Below are positions 30,383-43,655 of a stretch of 64,000 nt of DNA, piece after piece. Source of the stretch: Sphaerosporella brunnea. Taxonomy: Eukaryota; Ascomycota; Pezizomycetes; Pezizales; Pyronemataceae. Made by a program: the position numbers and the translations under genes. The notes beneath the pieces are model-generated. The model was not told the DNA's origin and ran no database searches. It saw only the letters and a program-made list of their open reading frames with translations. Every line of letters starts with the position of its first letter. The stretch's first letter is position 1. Location: positions 1 to 64,000 of the forward strand of contig VXIS01000058.1 in assembly GCA_008704415.1 (NCBI GenBank). Reading direction: 5' to 3'.

Positions 30383-32493
30383 CTACGACGGCCAATCTTT
30401 CAAAAGTTGATAAATCTGGGTGTTTTTTCCCTTGGCAGCGACCTCAAGAGCGGACTTGTTTTTCCATTTATCCTGAGGTCTCTGGCCGTTCTGAAGCAGG
30501 TATCTCACCGTTTCGATGTGTCCGTTCCTGGTCGCCATGTAGAGGGGGGTGAACGGATCTTGAGCGTTTGCGGACAGGCTAGCACCGTAAGACCTTAGGG
30601 CTTTCAACACGGCGAGGAACCCCTTCTCTGCAGCAAAGAAGACCATCGAACGGCCGTTAAACATGTTGGGGTCTGCGCCGTTCTTGAGAAGGTCCAGTAC
30701 CGCGTCGAGATTGCCATCTCTTACGTCCTTCTTCATTTGGGCACGCGCATACCCTGGGTTAATGGCCGGCCTAGGATTGACGAACTCCTCGGGGGCGGAG
30801 TTCGGGGGGGCGGAGTTCGGGGGGGCGGAGTTGGGGATTGTCCCTGTTGGGGGTGCTGGAAATGAACTTGCAGGTGGACTCGGGTAGGACGGAGTTTGAG
30901 GGTGCGGACCCGAGCCGACTGGCGGGGCCGGCGAAGAACTGAGCGGTGGAGATGGAAGCGGGGCAGGATATTGCTGAACAGGACTGGCTTGCGGGGGTGG
31001 CGAGTAGGCTGGAAGCGGTGGCGGTGAAATATGCCCGGCCTGCGGTGCGTTGGATGTTGGAGGAGAGTTCGAACCCGGACTTGCCGGTGGAGTTGCTAAT
31101 CCTGCTTGTCCCGGTTTGGACTCCAGCCGCGACAAGCGTGTTTTGATCACACCGGGTGCCTTTTCGACAGCCTGCTGGATTTTGGATTTGACTGTCCGAT
31201 ATATTTCATCGCTAGGGCCGTAGAATTTCACCATGGCTGAATGATCGGCTTCGATTGGGAGCTGGTCATAGACCTTTTCGTTCGGAGAAACCCAGGTGGC
31301 CGAGGACGTCGACACCATGCGGATAGCTGGCCCTGTTCTCTTCCAAGTTCCATCCGGCTGTAGGACTGTTAGTGTATACATCCATTGGCTGTCAGACCGT
31401 AAGGAAAGCTAAATCATACTTGTTGGACAGCCGTCTTTGTGTCTTCGGTTTCGTAGAAGGATGTGATTCTGCAGTCATCAAAAGTGAAGCCGCGGAGGAA
31501 GTTCTCGTAAGCCCCTAGTAAAAGGGGAGAGTCCTCCTGCAGGTCCCGAATGAGAGTCTCGTTCTTTTGACCTTTGACCATGCTTAGAAGGTTCTGATTG
31601 TTGAGTCCCTTGTTTGGAACTCCAAAAAAGAACAACGCGGCTGAAGAGTTGAACATGCGGCGCTGCTCTTCGGAATGATCAGGAGGACGGGCATCGGCAA
31701 GAGCCTGTGGAGTGTATCATTAGTTTTTAACACGACGAAAATGCGGGTCCGTGGGTAAATACCTGTTTGATTACCAGGCCTCCGATACTATGGCCGATGA
31801 AAATAATGGGACGCTCTCTTTCCTATTTCACCTTTTGTGTTAGTCCGAAACTCGAAAAAATAGGTGCACATCAGCTACATACACTTGGAAGAGATCGAGC
31901 ATTGTTCACCGCGCTCGTGAATTGCTTGGCAAAGTCTCTGAAAGAGCTCGACGAGGCCGAGCCCACCAACTTTGCATTGTAGCCGTAGGTCAAGACGCGA
32001 ACATCAAGTCCAGCATTGCGGAAATCTTTCGGCAAGAAATCTCTGAGCCACATTTTGTGTGATTCTGGGGCTCGCCAGGAACCATATGCATGACCAGCCA
32101 GACCAGTGACCGCAATGATACTAGCAGCTGTGAGTGACTAGTAGACCTTTACACCGGGGGTCGGGCTTACTCGACTTGAGGGTTTTCGGCTGCATATAAG
32201 GGCGTCATCCCATCAAAGTCGCAATCGAGGGTCAGATCGTCTCCGACCTGAGGAATCTTGATCGATTTAGGTCTCTGCCCCGGTTTGCACCGAGCAAATT
32301 TCTCAGGTACACCCTCTTCTGGGGAGACTGTGGCACACTGGTAAGTCCCATCGACTGGTACCAGGGTAGATATAAAGTCTTCCTGGTAGCTGTCGCCGAA
32401 AAATGTCCTCAACCCTTGGTCGAGCTTCGCCTTGGTGACACCGAAGGGGATTTGCCTGATTCGAAAGGTTCGATAAATCACCTCTTCTGACAT
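30383..32493 (-). CDS. SERAC1/SesB-like alpha/beta-hydrolase with ankyrin repeats (about 626 aa, 5 exons)
   Basis: Exons are 32493-32171, 32120-31883, 31822-31763, 31704-31420 and 31357-30383; introns are 50-62 bp with GT...AG ends, and the total is 627 codons in frame. Residues about 108-330 are a hydrolase fold: IIAVTGLAGHAYGSW, the nucleophile elbow GHSIGG (Ser about 199), and FFGVPNKG. A Pro/Ser-rich linker (about 400-500) with repeated PPNSA units follows. About four ankyrin repeats close the protein (DGNLDAVLDLLKNGADPN; TPLYMATRNGHIETVRYLLQNG). There is no NACHT or NB-ARC domain, so it is a short version of the receptors at 37022 and 58400. SesB-type hydrolases are known effector domains of fungal NLRs; the substrate is unknown. 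Confidence 0.85.
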
Positions 32494-32729
32494 GATGAGG
32501 GGTTTCGGAGGTTTTCAGAAGGTTCTCAAAAATGTGCTTTGTGTAGAGCTCCGGCGTGATGAAGGAAGATCCTAGGAACGCTGAGAAAGGACTCTTGCAA
32601 TTGATGATTGTAACAGAAAGCGGGTACTGAGGCCGTGGTTTAAATATCCGCTCCCGTCGACCGCTCTGAATAGCTTGCAGTTGAGTCGCCCAAGAGCGGG
32701 GCCTGCGGGGTCGCACAGTCCGCGTGTGA

Positions 32730-33118
32730 TAGGGAGGTTTTGCTGTTATTTCTCAGATGTCTCGTGAGCCTGCAGAATGCGCGACTCAAGGCAATGCGGC
32801 ACGCAGAGTAAAATCGAGGTTTTGCTGTTCCTATGAACATTCGCCTGCGATACGTTCAGCCGCATCGCAGTGTACTTATTCACTAGAACGTATATGGGTG
32901 TAGCGTATTCCAGCAACCAATCAACAGCACCTGTATGCACTCAACTTGCGTTGTCGGATGCAGATGGATATCTAGCGTTTCCGACTATTATTATATCGCG
33001 ACGCTTGGAATAAGATAGGACCTTTTTCGTGACCGACAGCGCGCATCTGCACAGATATGTGCATATGCGTGACTTTTATGTGCGAAAAAGGCGATATCGG
33101 ACGCTGCAAAACCTCCCT
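32730..33118. mobile_element. MITE, GGGAGGTTTTGC family, copy 1 (about 389 bp)
   Basis: The left end reads tagggaggttttgctg and the right end, inverted, agggaggttttgcagcg, giving TIRs of about 15 bp. The body shares long words with 43656-43968 (for example tcgtgaccgacagcgcgc and the tctcgtg..gcctgcagaatgcg block). No coding capacity. The TA beside the GGGAGG terminus suggests a Tc1/mariner/pogo-type mobiliser. Confidence 0.75.
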
Positions 33119-34980
33119 GATGAAGAGAAGAGGGGCTCTGAGTCTGGAGCCGCATATGGTGTACTAGTACCACGAGTAGATCCTGTAATACCAGGTCCCT
33201 TATACATCTAGAAACACAAGGACACTCTATTTTTAACGGTGCGTTGTTTGTCTTCGCAAAGCGTACTCTACATACGGCATGCGCAATGTGCTTTTACAGA
33301 GGTATTACCTATACCGCAAATGGAAAAGGCGAAGACCAAATGTCTTACCATCACGAAAAAGGCAGTGATGGCTAACTACTAGTAGGTACATGCTAACCAT
33401 GAGAGGGATATCTTGGTTATCAAGATGATCTTTCTCTGCATGCAGTTCATCGGGCTGGCTGGTTTGATTGGTTCAAAAAGATGTGTGCAGAAGATCACTG
33501 CCATCCTCACAATGGAAAGACATTTTGTTCGCCTATTCCATTACCCTTTTCACTTGGCGGATGGTCTATGCGGTATAGGTAATAGATCTGTAAAAGCACA
33601 TTACGCATGTCATACGTACGATTTTGCTGTCTCCGCGTTACAGCATCTCACCCTGCATACCTGGCGGAACTGGCGGAACTAGCGCACCGAAAACAAACGA
33701 AAAAAATCTTTCGTTGGTAAAACCAGCGGTCAGAGGTGAACAATGCTCAGCAGGTATACCAAAGCTTTTGACATCTTGAAAAGCTGTGATGGTAACTTGC
33801 CATTCCTGTCCCCGCAGGCACAATGTGCACTGACTTGGGTCCAGTCGGCTGCAACGCTAATGGTGAACCTGAAAAGAGCTGGGAACATGGTTTGATAAAC
33901 AGTGACCGTTAGTATCTCTTATGGTCCTACTCAGGAAGTCTCCGGCTGGGGGTGATTCTGGGCCCGGCGGCAGGGGCGGCCGGTACAGGGCGTCGATCAT
34001 AGGACCGATCTGTCGGTAACGTCATCTTTCCCTTGCAACCAATGCTCCCAGATCTAGAACCAGACTGTTGTTTTGGTGTGTCCTTGCTTGTCTTCCTGCC
34101 GAACTCAACTGAGGCCGCTAGACGCATGAGACTGTCTGCCCATCCAAAAGGGAACGCGAAAGGTGAATGCAAAATGCCTCAGCCCATCAGTCTAAACTAT
34201 TAGTGATATACCTTGATCATTTTGAGCTTGAGAGATGTGATCTGTCAGATTTGGCTTCCGTCAATACTCTCGGTGATTGGTGAAGATTGTCCGTGCAATG
34301 TCGGCTGCTGACGTTTCCTACCATTTCCGCCATAGTAGGACATTTTTCTTTCGCCTTTCGCGTTCCTTTTTGGGTGGGCAGACAGTCTCTATTATGGATC
34401 ACAACGATCTAGACCATGCAGGTCAGAGCAAGAGTACAGTAGCTGTATGCAGGCACTGCAAATCGCGAGGAAACATTTGTTAATACAGGGGGTTAGTTTA
34501 TTCTACCCGGTCTACCCTACAACACAAATTCAGAGAGAGCGGTATGAACGGGTGATGTTCGCCACACTCCCTGAGACAATGGCCGCCATACAAAGTGAGA
34601 GCGCGAAAAAGACACTGTCCGAGTCTACTACCACACTGTGATCGCGCAATCCATTGTTTATACGCATTTTTTTGAATATTTTCACGATGTCTATCATCGA
34701 AGGACGCTAAAAATCGCGGTACAAGACTGGTCAATAGCCAACAAGTTTGCGACGCGAAAACACTGTAACGATGCAAAGAAAAGGCTTCAGGATGTACATG
34801 GAGGGTATTCGCGTTGCGGTGCGCTGCGGTGGTTAGTCGCTGTTTCGTACCTAACGTGTGAGACCGCGAAGTTACACACGACGTAGCAGTTACCCCCTCG
34901 CTTCGCAACACACTAGTCAAAGCTCAAGCATATTGCCTCTGCATTCAGCGTTTCACAAAATACTCTGTGTAACTGCTATT
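33119..34980. other. Gene-free stretch, about 1.9 kb
   Basis: No supported gene. 34467-34560 resembles the left arm of the inverted-repeat element at 46500-47009 (shared words around ggaaacatttgtt, aatacaggggg and ttctaccc), so an older, degraded copy is present. The rest shows no recognisable element. Confidence 0.5.
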
Positions 34981-35620
34981 ATGGACACAAAACCACCCGT
35001 AAGAAGACTTACCCTGAGCAGATGAATCTTTCTCCGCAGAAGGAAGCCAAGATCAGTGAGTGGATATGCAAATGGGAGGAAATGAACTTCCCACCAAAGC
35101 CCAAAAACCTTCGTTGTATGGTTAAAGCGGATTTTGAGTATAGCCGCAATGGAAACCATCAAAAGTTGGGAAAGCATTGGACGACATGCTTCCTAAAGTG
35201 CAACCCTGAGATTGCAACCTATCTTGCTCGGGCTATAGACTGTCATTGCTACTATTAAGTCACCATGGCATCCATCATATATTACTTTGACAAGCTGGAG
35301 AAGGTTATCAGTCAGTGAAAATGGTATTGTACCATGTGATATCTACAATTTTGAGGAAAAGAATTCTACAGTTGGCGTTGATGACCCAAGCAGCAAGGTG
35401 ACAGGAGCATCAGGCAAGAAGGCTATCTACTGAGTGCAAGGAGCAAAAGGAGAATGGGTAACTATGATTGAGTGTATCAATGCTATCAGAGGAAATCTTT
35501 CTGCTTTCTGTATCTACAAGGAAATGCGCTGTCGGTTCTTACGTAGCCAGACAGCTAAAGCACACCCTGGATCTCAGTTATTCACACCTTAGGGAACCGC
35601 ACTCTTGCTGCAATCTGAAC
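34981..35620 (+). pseudogene. Pogo/Fot1-type DDE transposase remnant
   Basis: Fragments in more than one frame. 35022-35258 resembles the N-terminal CENP-B/Tc5-type helix-turn-helix of pogo transposases (ISEWICKWEEM, then GKHWTTCFLKCNPEI). Around 35340-35540 comes the start of the DDE domain (DIYNFEEKN, where pogo enzymes have NFDE, and EWVTMIECINAI). It is interrupted by frameshifts and an in-frame TGA near 35431. The change at the first catalytic Asp and the breaks make this a dead copy. Confidence 0.72.
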
Positions 35621-35639
35621 ACTGAGCTCAAGCATTTGA

Positions 35640-36207
35640 TGTCTAGATGAGTGCCATTACGTGTGGCACAGCAATCAAGGATCCTCAGTGGTTTGATGTT
35701 GATCTTGAGTAGCTGTCGCAGGTGTCAAGATACAGGTATTCCCTGTTGCCATGCATGTGCGGTTATATATGCCACTCGTCGGGCCCCTCTTAATTTTATG
35801 CCTGCATATCTATTACGGGAGCATCGGACTAACACCTATGCTCGCAATCTACAGCCAACTCGACCATCTTCCAGTCACTCAGCTCAGAAAGGATCATGAT
35901 GAAAAGATGAACGCTATCTACGATACCCTTTCAGCCATTCAGCAGCCTCAGGGACCCGGGCCCACAGTTTAATATTCCGACTCTGAATTATCTGATCCCA
36001 AAATGGAACAGTGTGAGCAAGACATCGAGGAGCCGTCCTACTACCAAGCGAAAAAGAAAAGGTGACGTGAGGAGGCCTGGTGGCGCAAAGCGACGGGTTG
36101 ATATTCCCGGTCAGCTACCAGAGCTTCGCTCCAATGCGCTACCCCGCTGTTCACCTTGTAAGGGGACCGTCCATTATGCACCTAAGTGCACCCGCACACA
36201 CACATAG
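35640..36207 (+). pseudogene. MULE (Mutator-like) transposase C-terminal remnant
   Basis: Around 35715-35880 the plus strand encodes a SWIM-type zinc finger context (CRRCQDTGIPCCHACAVIY) followed by NTYARNLQPT. About 36030-36207 encodes a basic stretch (KRKRKGDVRR) and a CCHC-like knuckle (CSPCKGTVHYAPKC). This order is found at the C-terminus of fungal MULE transposases. Frames change between the pieces and the catalytic part is missing. Confidence 0.65.
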
Positions 36208-37021
36208 AGAGTCTGAGGTAGTGTTAGTTGGTCGGGTAATCGACGGGGTATGGGGAATAATTTTTTTTTTTTTCACGGGTGCATAATAGCCGTTCCAACA
36301 AACACCACGCCGTGCTGTAGATAGTCCAAGTTTTTCTCAATTTTCACGGTAACAATTGATAAAATATAATCCACACTGACCACATTAACCACTGACCCCG
36401 AACTCGTAGCCTGCATCTATATAATGCTTTGAGAGTAGTGGATCCTGACTCTGACCCGCGCCCTAATTCAGTTCCTCACCCTAGCTCTAACCCTCCCTCG
36501 CGGGCTGAGTTTTGGTGGGCTTTTTGTGTGTTGTATGCGGCTCTATGGCATAAAATCCTCGGCGGCATATTTGAAAACATCAACACCGAAAGCAAAGGAG
36601 CTTATAATATATTTTTTTCTTCACAAACGGTCAACTTGTATGGGCCGAACGGAACGGTGCAATCCCAGATACGGCCTTAGACTTTCGCCCACAATAGATA
36701 TATGTACATGGTAGAAGTTCTATCTACCTCCCAAGCATCGACGTCGGAAAAACCACTTGATTTGGCCGCTGTTTGGCTGATTGGAAATTTTTCATGTGAC
36801 AGCTTGACTAGCTAGTTAACTATGGTTGCACGGGGAGGAACGTAACGGGACTTTGACGGAGAGACGAGGAAGGTACCCGCGTTTCCACGAGCTGAACCTA
36901 GAGTTGTGAAAGAGCGACTTGAAGCGACATATATTGCATTCCATAATATCGATATCCCATAAATCCTATGGCATCCAACCGCCCTCGACGAAACACAAGT
37001 GCTCCAACCTATCCGGAACCA
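36208..37021. other. Intergenic, AT-rich in parts
   Basis: No supported gene. It lies downstream of the NACHT gene's stop codon. Confidence 0.5.
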
Positions 37022-40000
37022 TCAAGTATCGTCTTGCTCTGCATCGTGAAAATTATATTCGAAACGAGGACCGAAGTTCGCCTTCGAACGCGCTCCCATG
37101 GCCATGCCGATAACGGGAAAGAGCTGTCCACTTATTCCCCTGAGCGGAGTTCCTAGTTTCATTGTTTTCGTTAGCCTCAACCCGAGCTCCAGCTTTCGGG
37201 TTTCGAAGAAAAAACTTACCCAACTTCTTCCCGTTCTTGGTGAAGTACAGGCTGCCGTTTTTGTTCACTCCGCAGCCAACGATGTCACCCTCTCCGAAAG
37301 TTTCGTATCTTGCTTTCTGGGCGTCGCTGTTATAAATCATCCCATCGTCCCCGTGATAACCCCACCAGTTGAAATTTCCCCAGCCGGGCATGGCATCGAG
37401 CGGGCAGATCCCGCTGCTCAAACCAATTCCTATTTCACTGTCAAAGGAATCAGTCAGTGGTTGAGAACATGCCGTTCGCACACGCAAATAGATCGGAGCT
37501 TACTTTTCGATTGCCTTGCTTAAGATCAGAACTTCGAAATAGATTCTCCCAGAAAATGGATGATCCGCTTGAATGCAGAAATGCCGCGTTCGAATGGCAG
37601 CATTATGAGCCGGAACACTGGATGCGATCTCGGGACAGGTCGCTTCTACGCCCGCACCGTCCAATTGAATGAAGGGATTCCGGTGTTCGGTGCTCCACAT
37701 TGTTGGATTCGGTCGTTGCATTGGTGTGAAGGCAGGGTATTGTTGGGCAATCGCAGCATCGAGAGCGCCTTCCATTTCGGCAGATCGTGAAATGCAATGC
37801 AGTGGTGTCCACCCGTGCGCATCCTGGGACAAAGCCATCATCGGGTTTTCAGCTAAGATTTCACTGAAAATCTGTAAAGCTGCTTGATGGCCGCCCAAGA
37901 GGGCTGCCTGAAACGGGGAACCCCAATACCCGCAAGGGAGCCCGCAAGGGAGCTGGGGATACGCCGACAAGTCGGTACGGGGGAAAAGGGCTAAGATGGA
38001 AGGGTTTCCATGGTATGCAGCCATAAATAATGCGGTTGGGGATCTGCCATCTGACTGCGTGATGTTCCCTCCGTTGTCGAGCAGTATCTGGCACGTGCCA
38101 TAGTGTTGTCTCTGAATCGCCAAATGGAGTGCAGTCGAACCATCTGTTGCCCTGGCTAAGATGTTTGCCCCTTTGTCCAAGAGCCGACGAACAATTTTCT
38201 CATTTCCCTGCTGTGCTGCCATATGCAACGGCGTCACCGCATGCTTTTCGCACACAATCTTGGAGCTATCTTTGAATGACCGATCACTCCGCCTGAACAG
38301 CGTGAATAACTTTGCCAAGTCGTCGAAAGATTCGGTATTGACATCAGCTCCACTGTCAATCAAGAACTCCGCCATGCTTTCATTATCATTCGCAATCGCG
38401 ATATGCAACGCTGTTTGGTTATACGTTGTTCGGGCTTCGATGTCGGCCTTATGTGTCAGGAGTAGCTTCATGACATCTAAGCTCGCATCACCGGCTTCTG
38501 CTGCAACGTGCAGTGCTGAGCGTCCGGCGTTGTCGTGCAGCTCGAGGTACTTCGAGCCATTTTTCATGCCCAGAAGTTTTCGAGCCAAATTGTAGTAGCC
38601 GTTGCGGGCGGCAATGTGCAGGGCGGTCGAACCATCCGAGGGGCGTTTCGAACTCTCGACATTGGAATCTTCCTCGATAGCGAGTTCCAGCAGTCTCATG
38701 TTATCAGTGAGTGCAGCGAGGATTAGAGCGGGTACTTTCGTTTTTTCGGCCAGTTCTCCAGGGCTGGCATCTGTCTCTGCGTCTAATAACAGCTGAAGCA
38801 CCTCTGGTGCGCCTGGGGCTTCCGATTCAGCAGCAATCTGAATTGCTGTTCGCCCCTTAGCGTCAGGCAGGTCCGGGTCTGCGAAATTCTCCAATAGAGA
38901 CTTGACAACATCAACGTTTCCTTCTCTAGCCCCAATGTGCAACGCAGTGAGGCCCTCGAATTGCTGCAGGTCGACATCGACACCCTCTTCCAACAAAATC
39001 TGGACAACCTCGAGATGGCCACTCGTGATAGCTTCATGCAAAGCTGTCTCTGCTTGTGGCACGGTCACAGCGTCCTGGTTGGCTCCATCGTCCAACAGCG
39101 CCTGGACCACAGCAGCATATCCACCAACGGCAGCAAAATGGAGTGCTGTTCGGGACTTCACACCGCGCACAGTTACCTCAGTGTCTGCGAATTGCTCGAG
39201 CAGGACTTCCACAACTTCTAAATAACCTGCCGCAGAGGCGATAATCAGTGGTGTGAACCCTTGTTTGTCGACAGGAGAGTTATCGGCGTTCAACTCGAGC
39301 AAAATCTCTGCGACCTTTGGATGATTGCATGATGCCGCGAGGTGAAGTGGTGTGAAACCATAACTTTCAGCCTTTGTGTCACGATCAACGCCTGTTCCGT
39401 CGAGGAGGGCTTTGACGACAGTATCGTAGCCATATTGCGCAGCCAAATGAAGGGGGTGGAAATCCCACGCTTTATTCTCATGATCAGTTTCCACCATTTC
39501 CTGTAAAAGAGCCCGCACCACCGAAAGATGACCACACGAGGCCGCCACATGCAAAGCGGTATGATTGTCCCCGTTCACCGCGCTCTTATCGGCACCGTTT
39601 TCCAAAAGCTTTTTCACGATCACTTCGTTTCCAAGCCTCGCAGCCAGAATGAGCGGAGTATCGCCGGAAGGACTGCGTACGTTGTTGAGTCTGTTTTCCG
39701 CGTCTGTTTCGGTGGCGATTAGTTCGTCGATTAAGCGACAAGCGATTTTCGAGCAACTTCGTTCTGCGGCAATAAAAAGGCACTGTTCCAGTGGCGGCAA
39801 GCTCGTCTGTCCAGCTTGAAGTACCAGTTCCACTATCGAGGTGTGTGAGAACATACAGGCATCGAACAGCACCGAGCCCCAGTGGGACGGTTCATAATTC
39901 AGTAGAATTTGGGTTATGTCCTCGTGGCCCGCTTGGACCGCGATCTGGAGTGCCTGGCGCTTATCTTGGTTCGGATCTTCTGCAAGAAGCATGTTCACCA

Positions 40001-42797
40001 CACCGGTTAGGCCAAGATGGGCTGCAACCTGCAATGGTTGATCCCAGCACGGCTTTATCTGGTTTGCGGCAGGCTTTCTCAAAGCCCAGTACGCCTCACC
40101 CCAGGAAGCCACGGCAGTGGAGCCGCTTCGCAGGAAGCTCAGTGCTTGCGCAACAGCCTTGTCGTTGTTGTTGGACTGCCGAAGAGATGTGGCCCAATGT
40201 AGGGTGGCGTAAGCCAGAAACTCATGGCTAGGAAGTCGGGAATTTGGAAGTCGGAGCTGTGGTGGGATTTCGCAGACTTGTAATACCTCTTCCCATCCAA
40301 CGTTCTGGAAGCCGATATATCGAAGACAATCAATTGCGATGCGGTTTTCCATTCCCCGCGCGATTAGGAACTCTCGGACAGTGGGATGCGCCAGATATAC
40401 TTCGTGCCCTTCGACCCGAACCAGTTTACCGAGGGCGTAGTGCAGGTCAACCTCGAAATTGGGACGGATAAGTCTTTCCACCTTCCACGTATGCGTAGAC
40501 GAAACAGGGTAACAATCAACGGCCAGCGCCACGGAGAGTTGTTTGATCGTTAAAGGTTGTTGGGCGAACACTAACCACGACAGAACATTTCCCGCCCAAG
40601 CTTGCTCTTGTGGTGGTATTTCAGAGAGAAACGTTTCATAAAGAGAAATGAGAACTCCGTTCTCAAGCTTTGAGCCCATGGCTCCCTTGATTGATTCCTT
40701 GGCTTCCGGTGGTGTTTCTGGATCAAGAAGTTTATCCAGAATCAATGTGAGCTCGAGGAACGATCGTTTGTTGAGCTCGTGCTCGAGGTCCCCAAGCACG
40801 GATGGATAAGCTGTGTTTTTCTTCCGCTCGTCTATAAAGTGCTCTTTGTCCGTTACCACATCAGGTTCTGAATCTAGATCGAACCTTAAAAACGCAACGT
40901 CGAACGTTTCATCAAGTTCGGCCTCTTCCTGAATTTGTTTGAAGATGGAATCGATTCGGTCCGTGGGCCGGCTTGTAAAGATGAACTTGTACTCCGTTTC
41001 GGATTCGCTTTCGACAGGGATCCGGCGAGTATCCGCCATGTACCTCAACAGTTGCTCAACGGATTCGTTGCAATCCTCGAGACCATCAATGATGCAAAGC
41101 ACTGTGATTTCCCCCTGCGAATCGAGTATTGCGTGGAGCAATCCCCACAGAGTGTCTAATGACCACTGTTCTGACACCATCCCGACTACAGCAAACATTG
41201 TGCGCACAGTCTTGGGCTTCAACTTTGCGGAGTATCGCGCCAAAGCCTGGAGGAGGAAAGAGCCGACAAGATCCTCAGCGCTTCGCCGGCGATTGTTTGA
41301 TCGACTGAAGCAAAACGATAGAGTCACAGCCGGGGCCGTGCTGTCTATGCTTGACTTGCGCATGGACTGCTTCTTCAGATACGAACAAAGGACCGATTTT
41401 CCGCTTCCTGGTGAGCCAACAACATGGATAAACTCATCAGAGGTATCGAGGAGCTGCGGTGTTGCCCATTGTAGAGTGTCGGGGGCTGGAGACTCCATCG
41501 GAGCATTCGGAATCTCAGAATAGCGCATGAGGATTGCCGCTCTGAGCCCAATTAAAGCCATATAGGATTCTGACTATGTGTTATTAAAGTGATCATTGAA
41601 TTTTCTGTTGCAAGGTGGAGAACATACCCATTTCCGTACTGGAGGCAGTTGCTTTCAGCAGTCTCTCAATTTCCCCACCCAATGTTTCGAACACAGGGTC
41701 AGAAGACGATGAAAATCGGCAAAGCCCCATGTGATCCTTGTTGCGCCCCAGATTGAGGGAACGAATTTGGTCTTCATCTGGCGCCTCAAACTCCTCCAAG
41801 ATGGCGCTTGTTTCAGGAACCTGTGACTGTGAGTTAACGGGCATGCGAAATGACACGTCGATCGAGTAACTTACGATTAGTTCATCCAAGCGAGGAGTCT
41901 TTTGGGTCTCGAATATATTGATATGTTGGTAGTGTTTGGACAATATCTCAAAACGCCCCGAAGCAGCCAGCAATGCATTCAGGCCGGTCTGGATGAGTGC
42001 AGTGAAGATTTGTCTGTCCTCCCTTGCCGGACAATTCGATGCAAGGGTAAGCGCAAACATGAGATCCATCCAGGAACAATCTTTGGGCTCTTCAAGAAAG
42101 TGCGGAGTGCCAAAGAACACCTAGACGTTGATTAAAACTCATCTCAATCGACAAAATATGTCGGTTTAACTAACCAACAGTTTCGTGCTTGCAGCAACTG
42201 GAAAGTAAATTTCCATATTGTTTGCAACCCAGAGTAGCTAGATCATCAAGCATACAACTTAGCCATGTTCACCTAACCGGAAGGTGGACTTACCTCTTTG
42301 ATGATCACTCCGCCGAGGTTGTGGCCCATGAAGACAATCGGGCTGGTCTGTTGACTGTTAGATGCTGCTTGCGCATTGAGTCAAACTCCTATAGTTACCT
42401 CGCCCACTTCCCTATTAGCCGTGAGAGACGCCAAAAGTTCGATGGCCAACTGTCGGAGGATGGGAGCCTGAATGAGACCACCGGTGCTGGGTTCCGTGCG
42501 ATAACCGAAGGTCATCACGCGCGCCATGGGAAAACGTTCAGGTAGTAGATTCAAGAGCCCTGGCGCTTCGAACTCAGAGCTAGAGCTCTTGTCTTCGCGG
42601 CTCCAGCAACTGAAGTCATGATCATGTATGCCGTGAACCGCAACTATACTGCGATACGCATCAGTCGCTGCCTGCCATTGGCGGTTAAAGCTTGAGCCTC
42701 ACTCCACTTTCGACGGCTGCGAAGAATTTGGACGGTGCACTACGCATAACCCAGGGCGGAAAGAGTCCTCTTCTGAGGTGTTGGGTAGAGAAGTCAT
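37022..42797 (-). CDS. NLR-type receptor: hydrolase-like / NACHT / ankyrin repeats / SPRY (about 1752 aa, 8 exons)
   Basis: Exons: 42797-42703, 42648-42399, 42347-42294, 42120-41875, 41826-41628, 41569-37504, 37437-37220 and 37152-37022; lengths sum to 1753 codons in frame. Residues about 30-230 match the SesB/SERAC1-like hydrolase fold (VAVHGIHDHDFSCW, FFGTPHF), but the nucleophile elbow is GHNLGG, with Asn about 125 in place of Ser. A NACHT NTPase follows: Walker A GSPGSGKS (about 333-340), Walker B VLCIIDGLED (about 440), FIFTSRP. Roughly twenty ankyrin repeats fill about 790-1530. The last 150 residues are a SPRY domain (IYFEVLI, GYHGDDG, GDIVGCGV, FTKNGKKLG, NFGPRFEY), assembled across the last two introns. 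The intron at 42293-42121 is long (173 bp) and could hide a small exon. NACHT proteins oligomerise on ligand binding; ANK and SPRY would be the sensor. Confidence 0.88.
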
Positions 42798-43655
42798 CTT
42801 TTGCGATCTTGCGAGCCGGACGAGTTGAAGGACACCCGCTTCCACGGACTATGGATTAACTTCTTGATACCGAGACTGTCGCGTTCGCCGAGGTGCTAAA
42901 TGCTGTCAATTTTTCAAGGGCGCCTCGTATCCGTTGTTTTTGTGGCTATGTAGTTTTGTTGTGTACATGAAAGGAGCACAGGAATGGGCTCTGTTAGAAT
43001 ACAGGAAGAAAGATCCACTGGATGATAAACATGCAATCCGAAGGTTTGTAGCCGCAAGCTAGGGGTAGGAACTCTCGACAAAATCACTTCCAGCCAATGT
43101 TTACAAATTGAAACTAAAGTAAGCTTGATGTATACCATGCAGGCCTTGTCATGCACCATATTCATACGGACTCACCCAAGTCCAGAAAAAAAAAAATTAG
43201 CAGATGCATCGTTGTAAAGCTCAGCGGTGGTTGCGCCTTTACGATTTGAACGTGAGCCATCGATTGCCATTGCGGGGCTACTCTAGTACACGTGGGGGTT
43301 ATTAATTTCTGTAGCCCGCTTTCGAGCGGGGCTTTGAGAACGTAATACGGGTCCCTATCGCATAACGCTCAGATCTCCGCCTTCGAATCCGATCAAATAG
43401 ATACTTGCACGGCGGAAGAAAAGGAGCTGCGGCACAAACCGTATAATCAACAACGTCAATCATCTGTGCTCGCGCCAGTTAGAGACTTACATGGGCAGAT
43501 ATTTCAATCGCATCAAGGGCAATGCATCAATCATGACGTGTTTTTTGGAAATTCCGTTTGGGCCGTTGAATCGTGCCATGCATCCATGGCAGCGGCAATC
43601 GCAATGACGCAAGAAAGAGCTGGAGATTAAAAGCGGGGTTCGTTGCATTCGGTTG
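42798..43655. other. Intergenic upstream of the NACHT gene
   Basis: No supported gene. It contains the NACHT gene promoter and a small GC hairpin around 43316-43331 (cccgct ttcg agcggg). Confidence 0.5.

Noticed and set aside
43316..43331. GC stem with a TTCG loop, considered as an RNA gene or terminator
   Set aside because: It is a single 6-bp stem without tRNA or other RNA features.
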